Both the position numbers and the translations under genes were made by a program. Below the pieces are notes generated by a model that saw only the letters and a list, made by a program, of their open reading frames with translations, did not search any database and had not been told where the DNA came from. 64,000 nt of DNA from an uncultured Lachnospiraceae bacterium (GTDB taxonomy: Bacteria; Bacillota; Clostridia; Lachnospirales; Lachnospiraceae). The DNA is taken from assembly GCA_947588845.1 (NCBI GenBank), contig CANQAR010000001.1:62001-126000 (forward strand). The letters run 5' to 3'. Positions 46,018-54,585 of the stretch are shown piece by piece. Numbering within the stretch: position 1 is the first letter of the stretch; each line of letters opens with the position of its first letter.

Positions 46018-48093
46018 TCAGGCCGGCTCATTTTTGACCGTCACATATCCGCAGGAAGCGTCAGCACAGACGATCTTATTGCCTTTCTCTACCATATAGC
46101 CTCCGCATTGCGGGCATTTCTGCAGCACCGGCTTCTGCCAGGACATGAACCCGCAGTCCGGCGCCGCCTCGCAGCCATAATACTTTCTCCCTTTCTTCGT
46201 CTTGCGGATCACCAGTTCTTTGCCGCAGAGCGGACAGGGAACCCCGATCTTTTCCAGATACGGTTTTGTGTTCCTGCATTCCGGAAAACCGGGGCAGGCA
46301 AGAAATTTCCCGTGCGGTCCGTATTTAATCACCATGTTCCTGCCGCATTCTTCGCAGACGACATCCGTCTCTTCATCCTCAATTTTGACTTTCTCCAGAG
46401 TCTGCTCCGCTTCATCCACCGCCTGCGCCAGATCCGGATAAAAATTCTCGACGACCGTCTTCCACGGAATCACGCCTTCCTCAATGGAATCAAGAAGCGA
46501 TTCCATATTTGCGGTAAAAGTAACGTCCACAATGCCTGGAAATGCCTCTTTCATTATATGATTGACAATTTCGCCCAGTTCTGTCATATACAGATTCCGG
46601 TTCTCCTTTGCCACATAGCGCCTCGCTATGATCGTTGTGATTGTCGGCGCATAGGTGCTGGGACGGCCGATTCCCTGTTCCTCGAGCGCCTTCACAAGCG
46701 AAGCCTCCGTGAAATGAGCGGGCGGCTGCGTGAAATGCTGCCTGCTGTCAAAGTCAGTCAGCTTCAGTTTCATGCCTTTCTCAAGCAGAATGCCCGGAAC
46801 ATCGGCTTCCTCTTTTTCCTCGCCGCTTTCTGTATAAACTGACATAAATCCATCAAACATAATATGCGACGCAGAGATCTGAAAATAATATTCTCCAGCT
46901 TTGATTTTGACCGTCATCGTTTCGTAGCGCGCAGGAGCCATCTGGCTTGCCACGAATCTTTTCCAGATCAGCTGATACAGTTTGAACTGCTCCCGGCTCA
47001 GGGATTCTTTCACAATCGCCGGAAGTCTTCTGACATCCGAGGGACGGATCGCCTCATGTGCATCCTGAATCCTCTTTCCGTTCTCTTTTTTCCGGCTCCC
47101 CTCCCCGGGCAGGTACTTCTCCCCGTACTGTTCGGTGATATACGCGGCTGCGGCCTCCTGCGCTTCCTCCGAGACTCGGGTGGAGTCAGTACGCAGATAG
47201 GTGATCAGTCCAACCGTTCCGCCCTCTTTCAACTCAACTCCTTCGTACAGCTGCTGTGCGATCCGCATCGTCTTCTGCGTGGAAAAATTCAGCACATTCG
47301 CGGCTTCCTGCTGGAGAGTGCTCGTGGTAAACGGCAGCGGCTGTTTTTTCTGCCGTTCTCCTCTCTTCACATCGTCCACGACAAAGCTTTCTTCAGAGAG
47401 CTCCTGTATGATCTGATCCATCTGTTCTTTGGAAGTGACGGCAGTCTTTTTGTCTTTCCCGTAAAATCTGGCCGTCAAAGGCTTTTTTTCTCCCTCCGGA
47501 CAAAGAAGCGCGTCCAGCGTCCAGTATTCCTGCGGGATAAACGCGCTGATTTCGTCTTCCCGGTCGCCGATCATCCGAAGCGCGACCGACTGCACACGCC
47601 CGGCGCTCAGTCCCCGCTTCACTTTCTCCCAGAGAAGCGGACTGATCTTGTAGCCCACCATGCGGTCCAGAATTCTTCTGGTCTGCTGTGCGTCGACAAG
47701 ATTCATGTCAATCTGACGTGCGTGCTTCAGAGACTCCTTGACCGCGCTTTTTGTGATCTCATTGAACGTAATCCGGTTCTGCTTCTCAGGTTCAAGCTTC
47801 AGCGCTTCCGCAAGATGCCAGGATATGGCCTCTCCCTCGCGGTCGGGGTCCGTCGCCAGGTAGACCTTATCCGCCTTTTTCCCCGCTTTTCGCAGCGCTG
47901 CCAGAATATCCCCTTTCCCTCTTATCGTGATATATTTCGGTTCATATCCGTGCTCTATATCGATTCCCATGCGACTCTTCGGCAAATCCCGCACATGCCC
48001 GTTCGAAGCAAGTACCTCATAGTTGGAGCCGAGGAATTTCTTAATCGTTTTGACTTTGGCAGGTGATTCAACAATGACTAAATACTTTGACAT
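46018..48093 (-). CDS. topA: DNA topoisomerase I
   Basis: 691 residues. Type IA enzyme relaxing negative supercoils. TOPRIM domain at the start (KYLVIVESPAKVKTIKKFLG ... ATDPDREGEAISWH), active-site Tyr near 300 in LITYLRTDSTRVS, and three C-terminal four-cysteine zinc ribbons (CEECGRN, CPLCGKEL, CPQCGGYM). GGGAGGG seven bases before ATG. Adjacent to dprA, as in many Firmicutes. Confidence 0.97.
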   Translation of the reverse strand: MSKYLVIVESPAKVKTIKKFLGSNYEVLASNGHVRDLPKSRMGIDIEHGYEPKYITIRGKGDILAALRKAGKKADKVYLATDPDREGEAISWHLAEALKLEPEKQNRITFNEITKSAVKESLKHARQIDMNLVDAQQTRRILDRMVGYKISPLLWEKVKRGLSAGRVQSVALRMIGDREDEISAFIPQEYWTLDALLCPEGEKKPLTARFYGKDKKTAVTSKEQMDQIIQELSEESFVVDDVKRGERQKKQPLPFTTSTLQQEAANVLNFSTQKTMRIAQQLYEGVELKEGGTVGLITYLRTDSTRVSEEAQEAAAAYITEQYGEKYLPGEGSRKKENGKRIQDAHEAIRPSDVRRLPAIVKESLSREQFKLYQLIWKRFVASQMAPARYETMTVKIKAGEYYFQISASHIMFDGFMSVYTESGEEKEEADVPGILLEKGMKLKLTDFDSRQHFTQPPAHFTEASLVKALEEQGIGRPSTYAPTITTIIARRYVAKENRNLYMTELGEIVNHIMKEAFPGIVDVTFTANMESLLDSIEEGVIPWKTVVENFYPDLAQAVDEAEQTLEKVKIEDEETDVVCEECGRNMVIKYGPHGKFLACPGFPECRNTKPYLEKIGVPCPLCGKELVIRKTKKGRKYYGCEAAPDCGFMSWQKPVLQKCPQCGGYMVEKGNKIVCADASCGYVTVKNEPA

Positions 48094-48148
48094 AACGGTA
48101 CCCTCCCGTGAAAAGCACGGCGGACCTCCTTGCTCTGCCCTTGCCGTG

Positions 48149-49351
48149 TCAGTTCACTTTCGCGTAATAATTCTTTGCAGTTTCCCTTGCAAGTCCGTCA
48201 AGCTCCAGTCTCAGAAGAATCTCCCCGAGTTCGGAAAAGGACAATCCTGTGTCCGACTGAAGGTCGCTCAGACTGCGGGCATGCAAATCGAGATTACTAT
48301 ACACCAATTTTTCGGAGGGTGCAAGTGTCAGCTCCATTGAAATTTCCGCTTTTTCCTTCCCTGATACGCCAAAAATAATCTCTCTGAGATGTTTTACAGA
48401 CAGAAAGATACCTGCTCCCTGAAAAATCAACTCATTGCAGCCTTCGCTTAATTCATCCCCGATCCTTCCCGGAACCGCATACACATCCCTGTTCTGTTCT
48501 GCAGCATAGTCAGCCGTGATCAGGGAGCCGCTTCTCTTTCTGGCCTCAACTACAATTACCGCATCCGCAAGCCCGCTGATCAGACGGTTTCTCACAGGAA
48601 AATGTGTCCGCAGCGGAGCGGCGTCCGGAGGAAATTCCGAGATGATTCCTCCCTGCTGTTCCAGCCGTTCAAAAAGAAGCCGGTTCCCGGAAGGATATAT
48701 TTTCCCGGCTCCGCATCCAAGTACGCCAAAGCTGAGCCCTCCGCTTTCCAGGGCCATCATCTGCGCAGTCCCGTCAATCCCATAGGCCGCCCCGCTGACA
48801 AGCTGACCGCCGCAGACAGCTGTCATGCGCGCAATCTGTTCCGCGGTCTCTCTGCCGTAACGCGTGCACATTCGCGCTCCCACCACCGCAACCGAGCGTC
48901 TGTCCTCTTCCGGCAGCCTTCCTTTATAAAAAAGACCGTTCGGAGCGTTTTCTATTGTCAGAAGGCGCTGCGGATACCTGTCATTCATCCGGCTGACAAA
49001 CTGTATCTTTCTTTTCTGCAGTTCATCGGCAAACTGCTCCGGAGATCTGTCCTTTTTAAATTGTCTTACCTTTTCAATCCACCGCCATCCCTGTTTTTCC
49101 AGCGCTTCCAGGCTTTTTCCGGACGCTTCCCACACCGCCCGCGGATCCTGGTACTGTTCCAGCAGCATTTTCTGATGCGGCAGATACAGCCCCGGAATTC
49201 CGCAGAACCATGCCCAGTATATTTCCCCGCGCTCCGTTCTGCCCGTTTTTTTGTCCGCCGCTCTGTTCTCTTTCCTTTCCTCCGTCCTTGTCCTCTTTTC
49301 CGATGGCAGACTGTTTTCTTCTGTTTTTCTTTTCTCTGCGTCTCCTGTCAC
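48149..49351 (-). CDS. dprA: DNA-processing protein DprA
   Basis: 400 residues from the GTG at 49351, which has AGGAGG five bases upstream; the track GTG at 49411 lies inside comM. Loads RecA on incoming single-stranded DNA during transformation. The Rossmann core shows VAVVGARMCTRYGRETAEQI, SGAAYGIDGTAQMMALES, GCGAGKIYPSGNRLLF and RSGSLITADYAAEQNRDVYA, with a C-terminal winged-helix-like domain (DLQSDTGLSFSELGEIL). The first about 45 residues are very charged and unusual. No other competence pilus genes are in the window. Confidence 0.93.
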   Translation of the reverse strand: MTGDAEKRKTEENSLPSEKRTRTEERKENRAADKKTGRTERGEIYWAWFCGIPGLYLPHQKMLLEQYQDPRAVWEASGKSLEALEKQGWRWIEKVRQFKKDRSPEQFADELQKRKIQFVSRMNDRYPQRLLTIENAPNGLFYKGRLPEEDRRSVAVVGARMCTRYGRETAEQIARMTAVCGGQLVSGAAYGIDGTAQMMALESGGLSFGVLGCGAGKIYPSGNRLLFERLEQQGGIISEFPPDAAPLRTHFPVRNRLISGLADAVIVVEARKRSGSLITADYAAEQNRDVYAVPGRIGDELSEGCNELIFQGAGIFLSVKHLREIIFGVSGKEKAEISMELTLAPSEKLVYSNLDLHARSLSDLQSDTGLSFSELGEILLRLELDGLARETAKNYYAKVN

Positions 49352-49379
49352 ATGATCCTCCTGTTCCCTGACAATTCTG

Positions 49380-50894
49380 TTATTCTTCCGGCCGGTAACA
49401 GACAGCCTCACTCAAATGCCTGGTTCGTATGTTTTCCTCTCCTTCCAGATCCGCGATTGTTCTGGCCACTTTCAGAACTCTGTGATACGTGCGGGCCGTG
49501 AGACGTTTGCTTGTAAATACCGACCGCATCAGTTTTTCGCCCTCCGCATCTGTCCTGCAGTACCGGGACACAGCTTCCGCCGGCAGTTCTCCGTTGAACC
49601 GGAATTCATGACCTGCATAGCGTTCTGTCTGTATTTCATGTGCACGAAGCACACGTTTCCGGATATCCTCTGAACTTTCACCCGAGGTCTCATTCTGCAG
49701 ATCCTCGTAAGTCACAGGCTTCGCGCAGACATGAAGATCAATCCGGTCGAGCAGCGGGCGGCTGATTCTGCGCAGGTATCTGCGCACCTCGCTTTCCGAG
49801 CAGCGGCATCTTGTTCTGTCTGGATAATAACCGCATTTGCAGGGATTTCTTGACGCCACCAGGATAAAATCAGCCGGGAAAACATAGGAACCGCTGTTCC
49901 GCGTAATGGTCACCTCTCTGTCTTCCAGCGGCTGCCGCAGGATCTCCAGAGTCTCTTTTTGAAATTCCGGCAGTTCATCCAGGTAAAGCACACCCCTGTG
50001 GGCGAGACTGATCTCCCCGGGCCTTGGAATCGTCCCGCCGCCTGCCAGTCCCGCCGCGGAGACGGTGTGGTGGGGCATCCGGAAGGGCCGCTCACAGAGA
50101 ATTCCTTCTTCCGGAAGGATTCCCACCACGCTGTGGATCATGGACACCTCCAGCGACTCATCCAGCGACATCGGCGGAAGTATGGACGGAATCCTTCTGG
50201 CGATCATGGATTTGCCGGTTCCCGGCGGTCCGCTGATCAGAAGATTGTGTCTTCCGGCGGCTGCAATCTCAGCGGCACGCCGTACGATTTCCTGCCCTTT
50301 TATGTCAGAAAAATCCTCTTTCTGATATTTTCTGCCGTTTTGAAAAGTTTCTTCTATATTAATAACACACGGATCCAGCATTTTTCTGCCATGCAGATGT
50401 TCCACAACTTCACTGAGATTCTTCGCTCCGTACACGTGTATCCCCTGTATCACAGCTCCTTCCCGCGCATTCGCTTCCGGGATAATGCAGGAATGACATC
50501 CGGCTGCTTTCGCTTCACCCACCATCCCAAGGATCCCGTGGATTCCCCTCAGCTTCCCGTTCAGGCTCAGTTCCCCGGCAAAGAATATCCCTCTCACCAT
50601 TTCATTCGGGATATATCCGTATGCCGTCAGCATTGCCACGGCAACCGGCAGATCAAATCCGGAACCCGCCTTTCGGATATCAGCAGGGGACAGATTTACC
50701 GTAACCTTCCTCGGCTCCAGATTGATTCCTGAATTGTGCAGCGCGGCTCTCACCCGCTCCTGCGCTTCCTTTACCTCGGAGGAAAGATATCCCACCATCG
50801 AAACCCCCGGAAGTCCGTTGGAAATATCTACCTCCACAGAAATCAGCCTGCTCTCAATTCCGCAGACCGCTCCTGAAATAACTGATGCAAACAA
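49380..50894 (-). CDS. comM: ComM/YifB-family Mg-chelatase-like AAA+ ATPase
   Basis: 504 residues. An N-terminal S5-fold/Lon-like domain (GIESRLISVEVDISNGLPG) is followed by AAA+ with Walker A ISGPPGTGKSMIARRI near 220, Walker B VLYLDELPEF and sensor motifs, and a C-terminal Mg_chelatase_C part. ComM in transforming bacteria is a helicase promoting branch migration during integration of donor DNA. Its pairing with dprA supports a DNA uptake or recombination role, though natural competence is not shown. Confidence 0.93.
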   Translation of the reverse strand: MFASVISGAVCGIESRLISVEVDISNGLPGVSMVGYLSSEVKEAQERVRAALHNSGINLEPRKVTVNLSPADIRKAGSGFDLPVAVAMLTAYGYIPNEMVRGIFFAGELSLNGKLRGIHGILGMVGEAKAAGCHSCIIPEANAREGAVIQGIHVYGAKNLSEVVEHLHGRKMLDPCVINIEETFQNGRKYQKEDFSDIKGQEIVRRAAEIAAAGRHNLLISGPPGTGKSMIARRIPSILPPMSLDESLEVSMIHSVVGILPEEGILCERPFRMPHHTVSAAGLAGGGTIPRPGEISLAHRGVLYLDELPEFQKETLEILRQPLEDREVTITRNSGSYVFPADFILVASRNPCKCGYYPDRTRCRCSESEVRRYLRRISRPLLDRIDLHVCAKPVTYEDLQNETSGESSEDIRKRVLRAHEIQTERYAGHEFRFNGELPAEAVSRYCRTDAEGEKLMRSVFTSKRLTARTYHRVLKVARTIADLEGEENIRTRHLSEAVCYRPEE

Positions 50895-51265
50895 AAATCA
50901 TGCCTCCTTTCCAGCAGATCAAACGATCCATGAATCTGAACCACTGCAATCAAACAGGGTGGAGAGCGCAGGAATTCGGAGATGAAGATGTCTGCTGACG
51001 CGGATCCGAATCCCGCGCGCAAAACTCACAGGCGAGTTTTGAACACCCAAAAAGATAAAAAGAAAATTGCCCGGCCAAAGGGCAGAATGACTGAAAACAC
51101 AGAATTCTGTGTCTTCAGTCACAAGAATATAATAAGAAGTTAAGAAATAAGAATATTTTGACTGGTTTTCAAATTTTCCATACCATATTGTTTATTATAT
51201 CGTTCTTACGCTATGGTAATACCTTTTTGCGTTTATGTCAAGCTTTTTCAATCCTGTTTTTCAAT
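50895..51265. other. 371-base region between comM and metY
   Basis: Holds repeat D1, a strong hairpin TGACTGAA-ACACAGAATTCTGTGT-TTCAGTCA (51088-51121) and a loosely palindromic AT-rich part near metY (ATACCATA ... TATGGTAAT). No gene; the plus-strand ORF from 51158 is the antisense of metY. Confidence 0.6.
50960..51042 (+). repeat. Repeat family D, copy D1
   Basis: 83 bases starting TGGAGAGCGCAGGAATTC and ending with the hairpin AAAACTC...GAGTTTT, about 90 percent identical to D2 at 52731. The changes in the final hairpin keep the pairing. Confidence 0.82.
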
Positions 51266-52576
51266 TTATTCTGCAATCGCCCGGAAAGCCTCTTCCAGAT
51301 CTTCCAGGATATCATCGATATGCTCCGCACCGATGGAAAGACGGATTGTGTTTGGCTTAATTCCCTGATCCGCAAGTTCCTCTTCGCTGCACTGGCTGTG
51401 CGTCGTCGTGGCTGGATGAATCACCAGAGATTTGACATCGGCAACATTCGCAAGCAGGGAAAACAGTTCGAGATTGTCAATAAAGTCTTTCGCCTTCTGT
51501 GCATCACCTTTGATCTCAAACGTGAAAATAGAGCCCCCTCCGTTCGGAAAATATTTTTTATACAGTTTCTGCTGTTCCGGATCCTCGCTCACGGAAGGAT
51601 GGTGTACCTTCTCGACCTGCGGATGCTGATTCAGGTACTGTACCACCTTCAGCGCATTTTCAACCTGACGCTCCACGCGCAGCGAGAGCGTCTCAAGCCC
51701 CTGCAGGAAAAAGAAGGCATGGAATGGAGAAAGCGTCGCTCCTGTGTCACGCAGCAGAATCGCGCGAATCTTCGTCACAAACGCCGCTGCCCCGACCGCT
51801 TTCGTAAAGCTGACTCCATGGTAGCTGGGATTCGGTTCCGTCAGAGACGCAAATTTCCCGGATGCCTCCCAGTCAAATCTGCCGCTGTCCACGATAACTC
51901 CCCCGATGGTCGTGCCATGTCCGCCGATAAACTTGGTCGCGGAGTGCACCACAATGTCCGCTCCGTACTCGATCGGCCGCACCAGATACGGCGTCGCAAA
52001 TGTATTGTCAACAACAAGCGGTATCCTGTTCTCGTGCGCCACCTTTGCAACCGCCTCGATGTCCACAACATCGGAGTTCGGATTGCCCAGTGTCTCGATA
52101 AAGACTGCCTTCGTGTTTTCCTGAATTGCGGCCCGCACCGCGTCGAGATCAAAGATATCGACAAAAGTTGTCTTTATGCCGTACTGCGGAAGCGTGTGCG
52201 CCAGCAGGTTAAACGTACCGCCGTAAATATTTTTCGCGGAAACGATGTGGTCCCCCGCCTGCGCCAGATTCTGGAACGTGTAGGTGATCGCCGCTGCGCC
52301 GGAAGCAACCGCGAGGGCCGCGACACCGCCCTCGAGGGCCGCCATCCTCTGCTCAAATACATCCTCTGTCGGGTTTGTCAGCCGTCCGTAAATATTCCCT
52401 GCGTCGGCAAGTCCGAATCTGGCGGCTGCATGATCGCAGTTTCTGAACACGTAGGAAGAAGTCTGATAGATTGGCACTGCTCTGGCATCCGTCACCGGAT
52501 CCGGAGATTCCTGTCCTACGTGAAGCTGTAATGTCTCAAATTTCAGTGTTCTCTCCGCTCTTGTCTTTTTGCTCAT
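51266..52576 (-). CDS. metY: O-acetylhomoserine sulfhydrylase / aminocarboxypropyltransferase
   Basis: 436 residues, full length for the MetY branch of Cys/Met PLP enzymes. Makes homocysteine from O-acetylhomoserine and sulfide. PLP lysine in VHSATKFIGGHGTTIGG (about 212), AVPIYQTSSYVF near the N terminus, and the phosphate-binding SGAAAITYTFQNLAQAGDH. The long insertions typical of MetY, rather than MetB/MetC, are present. Promoter TGGACA-17-TATAAT upstream. No SAM riboswitch or Met T-box is seen in its leader. A cysteine-synthase side activity is possible. Confidence 0.94.
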   Translation of the reverse strand: MSKKTRAERTLKFETLQLHVGQESPDPVTDARAVPIYQTSSYVFRNCDHAAARFGLADAGNIYGRLTNPTEDVFEQRMAALEGGVAALAVASGAAAITYTFQNLAQAGDHIVSAKNIYGGTFNLLAHTLPQYGIKTTFVDIFDLDAVRAAIQENTKAVFIETLGNPNSDVVDIEAVAKVAHENRIPLVVDNTFATPYLVRPIEYGADIVVHSATKFIGGHGTTIGGVIVDSGRFDWEASGKFASLTEPNPSYHGVSFTKAVGAAAFVTKIRAILLRDTGATLSPFHAFFFLQGLETLSLRVERQVENALKVVQYLNQHPQVEKVHHPSVSEDPEQQKLYKKYFPNGGGSIFTFEIKGDAQKAKDFIDNLELFSLLANVADVKSLVIHPATTTHSQCSEEELADQGIKPNTIRLSIGAEHIDDILEDLEEAFRAIAE

Positions 52577-52635
52577 AAGTATAATCTCCTGTCCTGTTAT
52601 TTTTAATACCTTTAATATCTATGTGATTAATAGGC

Positions 52636-52664
52636 ATTATACAACTTCTTTTTCTGTTTGTCCA
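52636..52664 (-). promoter_or_regulatory. Promoter of metY
   Basis: Minus-strand TGGACA (52664-52659), 17-base spacer, TATAAT (52641-52636). Confidence 0.75.
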
Positions 52665-52705
52665 GTACAAATTACAAAATTTCTCTTTTCTTCTTTTGGT
52701 AATTC

Positions 52706-52714
52706 TGCTAGAAT
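52706..52714 (+). promoter_or_regulatory. Extended -10 promoter of the 78-aa gene
   Basis: TGC-TAGAAT. No clear -35. Transcription would run through repeat D2. Confidence 0.5.
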
Positions 52715-52730
52715 AACGGTGCAGTCAGAG

Positions 52731-52813
52731 TGGAGAGCGCAGGAATTCAGAGCTGAAGATGCCTGCTGACGCAGACCCGAATCCCGCGCGCAAAACTCGC
52801 AAACGAGTTTTGA
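52731..52813 (+). repeat. Repeat family D, copy D2
   Basis: 83 bases matching D1, with the final hairpin AAAACTCG-CAAA-CGAGTTTT. It lies between the promoter and ribosome site of the 78-aa gene. Confidence 0.82.
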
Positions 52814-52832
52814 AAAAATCCGAGGTGTTTTT

Positions 52833-53069
52833 ATGAAAAAATTAAAACGTATATTTGCTCTTGCCGGGGTTGTAATCCTCATCGGATTGTATCTGATTAC
52901 TTTTATTCTGGGACTGACCGCCAGTCCGGCCACCAACGACATGCTCATGGCGGCCATCGCCTGCACAGTGATCATTCCCTGCCTGCTCTATGGAATGATG
53001 CTGCTTGCGAACGTACTCGGCAGTAACAGAGAAACCTTTCACGAAGAAGAAGAGGATTCCGGAAAATGA
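52833..53069 (+). CDS. Small two-helix membrane protein
   Basis: 78 residues. Two hydrophobic segments (about 8-29 and 37-63) with a basic N terminus (MKKLKRIF) and an acidic C-terminal tail (HEEEEDSGK). Ribosome site GAGGTG upstream of ATG. Not recognised as a family; could be a small regulatory membrane protein. It is one of the few plus-strand genes in this half, preceded by a promoter and repeat D2 and followed by C8 and a bidirectional terminator, so it looks like a genuine monocistronic unit. Confidence 0.72.
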   Translation: MKKLKRIFALAGVVILIGLYLITFILGLTASPATNDMLMAAIACTVIIPCLLYGMMLLANVLGSNRETFHEEEEDSGK

Positions 53070-53078
53070 AAATGGAAT

Positions 53079-53120
53079 CGCGGCCCGGGTGCTGCTGGCG
53101 CAGCACCCGGACCTGCGCAT
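53079..53120 (-). repeat. Family C repeat C8 (hairpin 1 only)
   Basis: Inverted copy: ATGCGCAGGTCCGGGTGCTGC pairs with GCAGCACCCGGGCC, one long hairpin. The second hairpin is replaced by the adjoining terminator. Confidence 0.5.
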
Positions 53121-53170
53121 AAAAAACGCCTCAGCAGGAGATTCTTCCTGAAAATCTCCGATGAGGCGTT
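53121..53170. terminator. Bidirectional terminator between the 78-aa gene and purA
   Basis: AACGCCTC...GAGGCGTT with inner GGAGATT/AATCTCC. Read with purA it is followed by TTTTTT. Confidence 0.85.
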
Positions 53171-53235
53171 TATCCGTCTGAAACAATATCACGGCCGCCG
53201 TTCACACCTTATCCACCGCAGCCGCCATATCCCTT

Positions 53236-54510
53236 TTACCGGTAAATAATATCTTTTCTTCCCGGTCCGTTTGATACCATCGTGATCGGGAATCCGATCT
53301 GCTGTTCAATAAATTCGATGTAATTCCTGCAGTTCTCCGGAAGTTCCTCGTATTTGCGGATTCCGCGGATATCGGTCTTCCATCCCGGAAGATTTTTGAG
53401 CACCGGCTTCGCCTTCTCCAGTTTCGCCGTGATCGGAAAATCAGTCGTCACCTCTCCGTCGATCTCATAGCCCACGCAGACCGGAATTTCATCGAGATAT
53501 CCAAGGACATCGAGGACCGTGAAAGCCACGTCGGTCGTTCCCTGGATGCGGCAGCCGTATCTGGAAGCCACACAGTCAAACCACCCCATACGTCTTGGTC
53601 TCCCTGTCGTTGCGCCGTACTCGCCGCCGTCCCCGCCGCGTTTCCGCAGCTCCTCTGCTTCCGCCCCGAAGATCTCGCTGACAAAAGCTCCCGCTCCGAC
53701 AGCGCTTGAGTACGCCTTGCAGACTGTGATGATCTTTTTAATTTCATACGGAGGAATCCCGGCCCCAATCGCACCGTAAGCCGCAAGCGTGGAGGACGAG
53801 GTGACCATCGGATAAATTCCATGGTCCGGATCCTTCAGCGAACCGAGCTGTCCTTCAAGCAGAATATTCTTTCCGGCCTTAAGCGCTTCATACAGATAAG
53901 CGGACGTATCACAGACAAACGGCTCCACCATCTCCCGGTAGCTTCGCAGCTCTGCGAGAATCTCTTCCGGAACGAGCGTCGGCTTGTGGTACAGATGTTC
54001 CAGCTGCACATTTTTGATCTCACAGACGCGCTGTACCTTCTCCGCGAGACGTTCCTCATCAAAGAGTTCGCTCACCTGAAAACCAATCTTTGCGTATTTA
54101 TCTGAATAGAACGGAGCAATTCCTGATTTTGTCGAGCCAAATGACTTCCCCGCAAGACGCTCTTCCTCATACTGGTCGAACAAAATATGATACGACATTA
54201 CCATCTGCGCACGGTCTGAGACAAGGATTTTCGGCATCGGAACATTGCGGTCTGTGATCCCCCTGATCTCCCTGAACAATACCGGTATGTTCAGGGCAAC
54301 TCCGTTTCCTATAATACTGGTCGTATGGTTATAGAACACGCCGGACGGAAGCGTGTGAAGCGCAAATTTGCCGTAATTATTTACAATCGTATGTCCCGCG
54401 TTTGCGCCTCCCTGAAACCGCACGATAATGTCTGCCTTCTCGGCAAGCATATCCGTGATCTTACCCTTTCCTTCATCGCCCCAATTGGCTCCAACGACTG
54501 CTTGTACCAT
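53236..54510 (-). CDS. purA: Adenylosuccinate synthetase
   Basis: 424 residues from the ATG at 54510 (AGGAGG eight bases upstream). GTP-dependent ligation of aspartate to IMP, first step to AMP. GANWGDEGKGKITDMLAEKA holds the catalytic Asp and P-loop; GANAGHTIV the catalytic His; GDGGEYGATTGRPRRMGWFD the IMP and Asp region. Last gene of purC-purF-purB-purA. It competes with nearby GuaB for IMP. Confidence 0.97.
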   Translation of the reverse strand: MVQAVVGANWGDEGKGKITDMLAEKADIIVRFQGGANAGHTIVNNYGKFALHTLPSGVFYNHTTSIIGNGVALNIPVLFREIRGITDRNVPMPKILVSDRAQMVMSYHILFDQYEEERLAGKSFGSTKSGIAPFYSDKYAKIGFQVSELFDEERLAEKVQRVCEIKNVQLEHLYHKPTLVPEEILAELRSYREMVEPFVCDTSAYLYEALKAGKNILLEGQLGSLKDPDHGIYPMVTSSSTLAAYGAIGAGIPPYEIKKIITVCKAYSSAVGAGAFVSEIFGAEAEELRKRGGDGGEYGATTGRPRRMGWFDCVASRYGCRIQGTTDVAFTVLDVLGYLDEIPVCVGYEIDGEVTTDFPITAKLEKAKPVLKNLPGWKTDIRGIRKYEELPENCRNYIEFIEQQIGFPITMVSNGPGRKDIIYR

Positions 54511-54585
54511 AGACAATTCCTCCTAAAATCTTTCTTTCACTTTGTGCCGCCGGCCGCTGATTTCTCTGCGCGGCCATGCGCATCA

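Noticed and set aside
46864-48066. 400-codon plus-strand ORF
   Set aside because: Antisense shadow of topA.
51158-52531. 457-codon plus-strand ORF
   Set aside because: Antisense shadow of metY; composition is Arg/Cys-rich and matches no family I know.
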